This document shows, piece after piece, positions 14,267 to 14,340 of a DNA stretch of 14,340 nt (its first letter is position 1; every line of letters begins with the position of its first letter). Below the pieces are notes generated by a model. The model searched no databases and was not told the origin of the DNA. It saw only the letters and a program-made list of their open reading frames with translations. The DNA is taken from contig CAIRSV010000266.1 in the NCBI GenBank assembly GCA_903881265.1, positions 1 to 14,340 of the forward strand. Reading direction: 5' to 3'. Source of the DNA: an uncultured Bacteroidota bacterium (GTDB lineage Bacteria; Bacteroidota; Bacteroidia; Chitinophagales; Chitinophagaceae). The position numbers were made by a program, and so were the translations under genes.

Positions 14267-14340
14267 ATGCCATCGTTCGATATTACAAGCAAAGTGGATT
14301 TGCAGACATTGGATAATGCCGTCAACATCGTAAAAAAAGA
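14267..14340 (+). CDS. YajQ-family (DUF520) nucleotide-binding protein, N-terminus only
   Basis: The first 24 codons translate to MPSFDITSKVDLQTLDNAVN and then IVKK, which fits the very conserved N-terminus of the YajQ family (MPSFDIVSxVDxQEVDNAxN in others). YajQ proteins are small cytoplasmic proteins of about 160 aa that bind nucleotides; some members bind cyclic di-GMP. The gene runs off the right edge of the window. It has its own promoter box and follows the katG terminator, so it is independent of katG. Confidence 0.85.
   Translation, partial: MPSFDITSKVDLQTLDNAVNIVKK

Noticed and set aside
1..14340. Defence system, CRISPR array, prophage or insertion sequence
   Set aside because: No cas, nuclease, integrase or transposase motifs and no regularly spaced repeats were seen on either strand; the only repeats are the DUF1566 duplication and the short palindromes.

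Overview
The window reads as a Bacteroidetes chromosome segment, most like the Chitinophagaceae/Sphingobacteriia end of the phylum. Gene starts lack Shine-Dalgarno sequences. Several starts are preceded by perfect or near-perfect copies of the phylum's -7 promoter box TAnnTTTG. The protein families also fit: a large secreted protein with a Bacteroidetes-type N-terminal domain, a short RsmI-like methylase, a GT2-DUF2062 type remnant and a small ~60-aa protein family seen in this phylum. The placement rests on recalled family features and promoter form, not on a database search.

Layout. 1-189 is a non-coding leader with a perfect 10-bp hairpin. 190-1956 encodes a 588-aa secreted protein with two DUF1566-type domains around a fibronectin-III-like domain; the two DUF1566 copies are recognisable repeats at DNA level. 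1957-2240 is a non-coding, hairpin-rich REP-like patch. 2303-2716 is a small membrane-anchored protein of unknown function. It converges on 2734-3438 (minus), a short RsmI-like SAM methyltransferase. dxs (about 3634-5559) converges on a TalC-type transaldolase (5759-6412, minus). The 6413-6910 gap holds a probable SRP (4.5S-like) RNA. Next come a secreted NlpC/P60 hydrolase (6911-7783) with a good terminator, then a co-directional run thyA, folA and a class I methyltransferase (7929-10060), the last two overlapping as TGATG.

10057-10580 (minus) is a broken DUF2062 gene: it lacks the glycosyltransferase half usual for this variant and has a one-base frameshift near its 3' end. Just upstream on the same strand is a complete 60-aa orphan protein of a family I recall as usually paired with a nucleotidyltransferase. 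11029-11457 (minus) is a compact SET-domain protein. After a 388-bp gap, katG (11846-14080) encodes a full-length catalase-peroxidase, followed by a strong terminator and the first 24 codons of a YajQ-family protein running off the window.

How the genes work together. thyA and folA form a recognised functional pair: ThyA converts methylene-THF to DHF and FolA regenerates THF. dxs (isoprenoid entry) and transaldolase (pentose phosphate branch) both use glyceraldehyde-3-phosphate but are convergent, not an operon. The rest looks like independent housekeeping and accessory genes. I see no CRISPR array, tRNA, rRNA, insertion sequence, phage module or clear new multigene system. The most unusual spot is the decayed block at 10057-10763.
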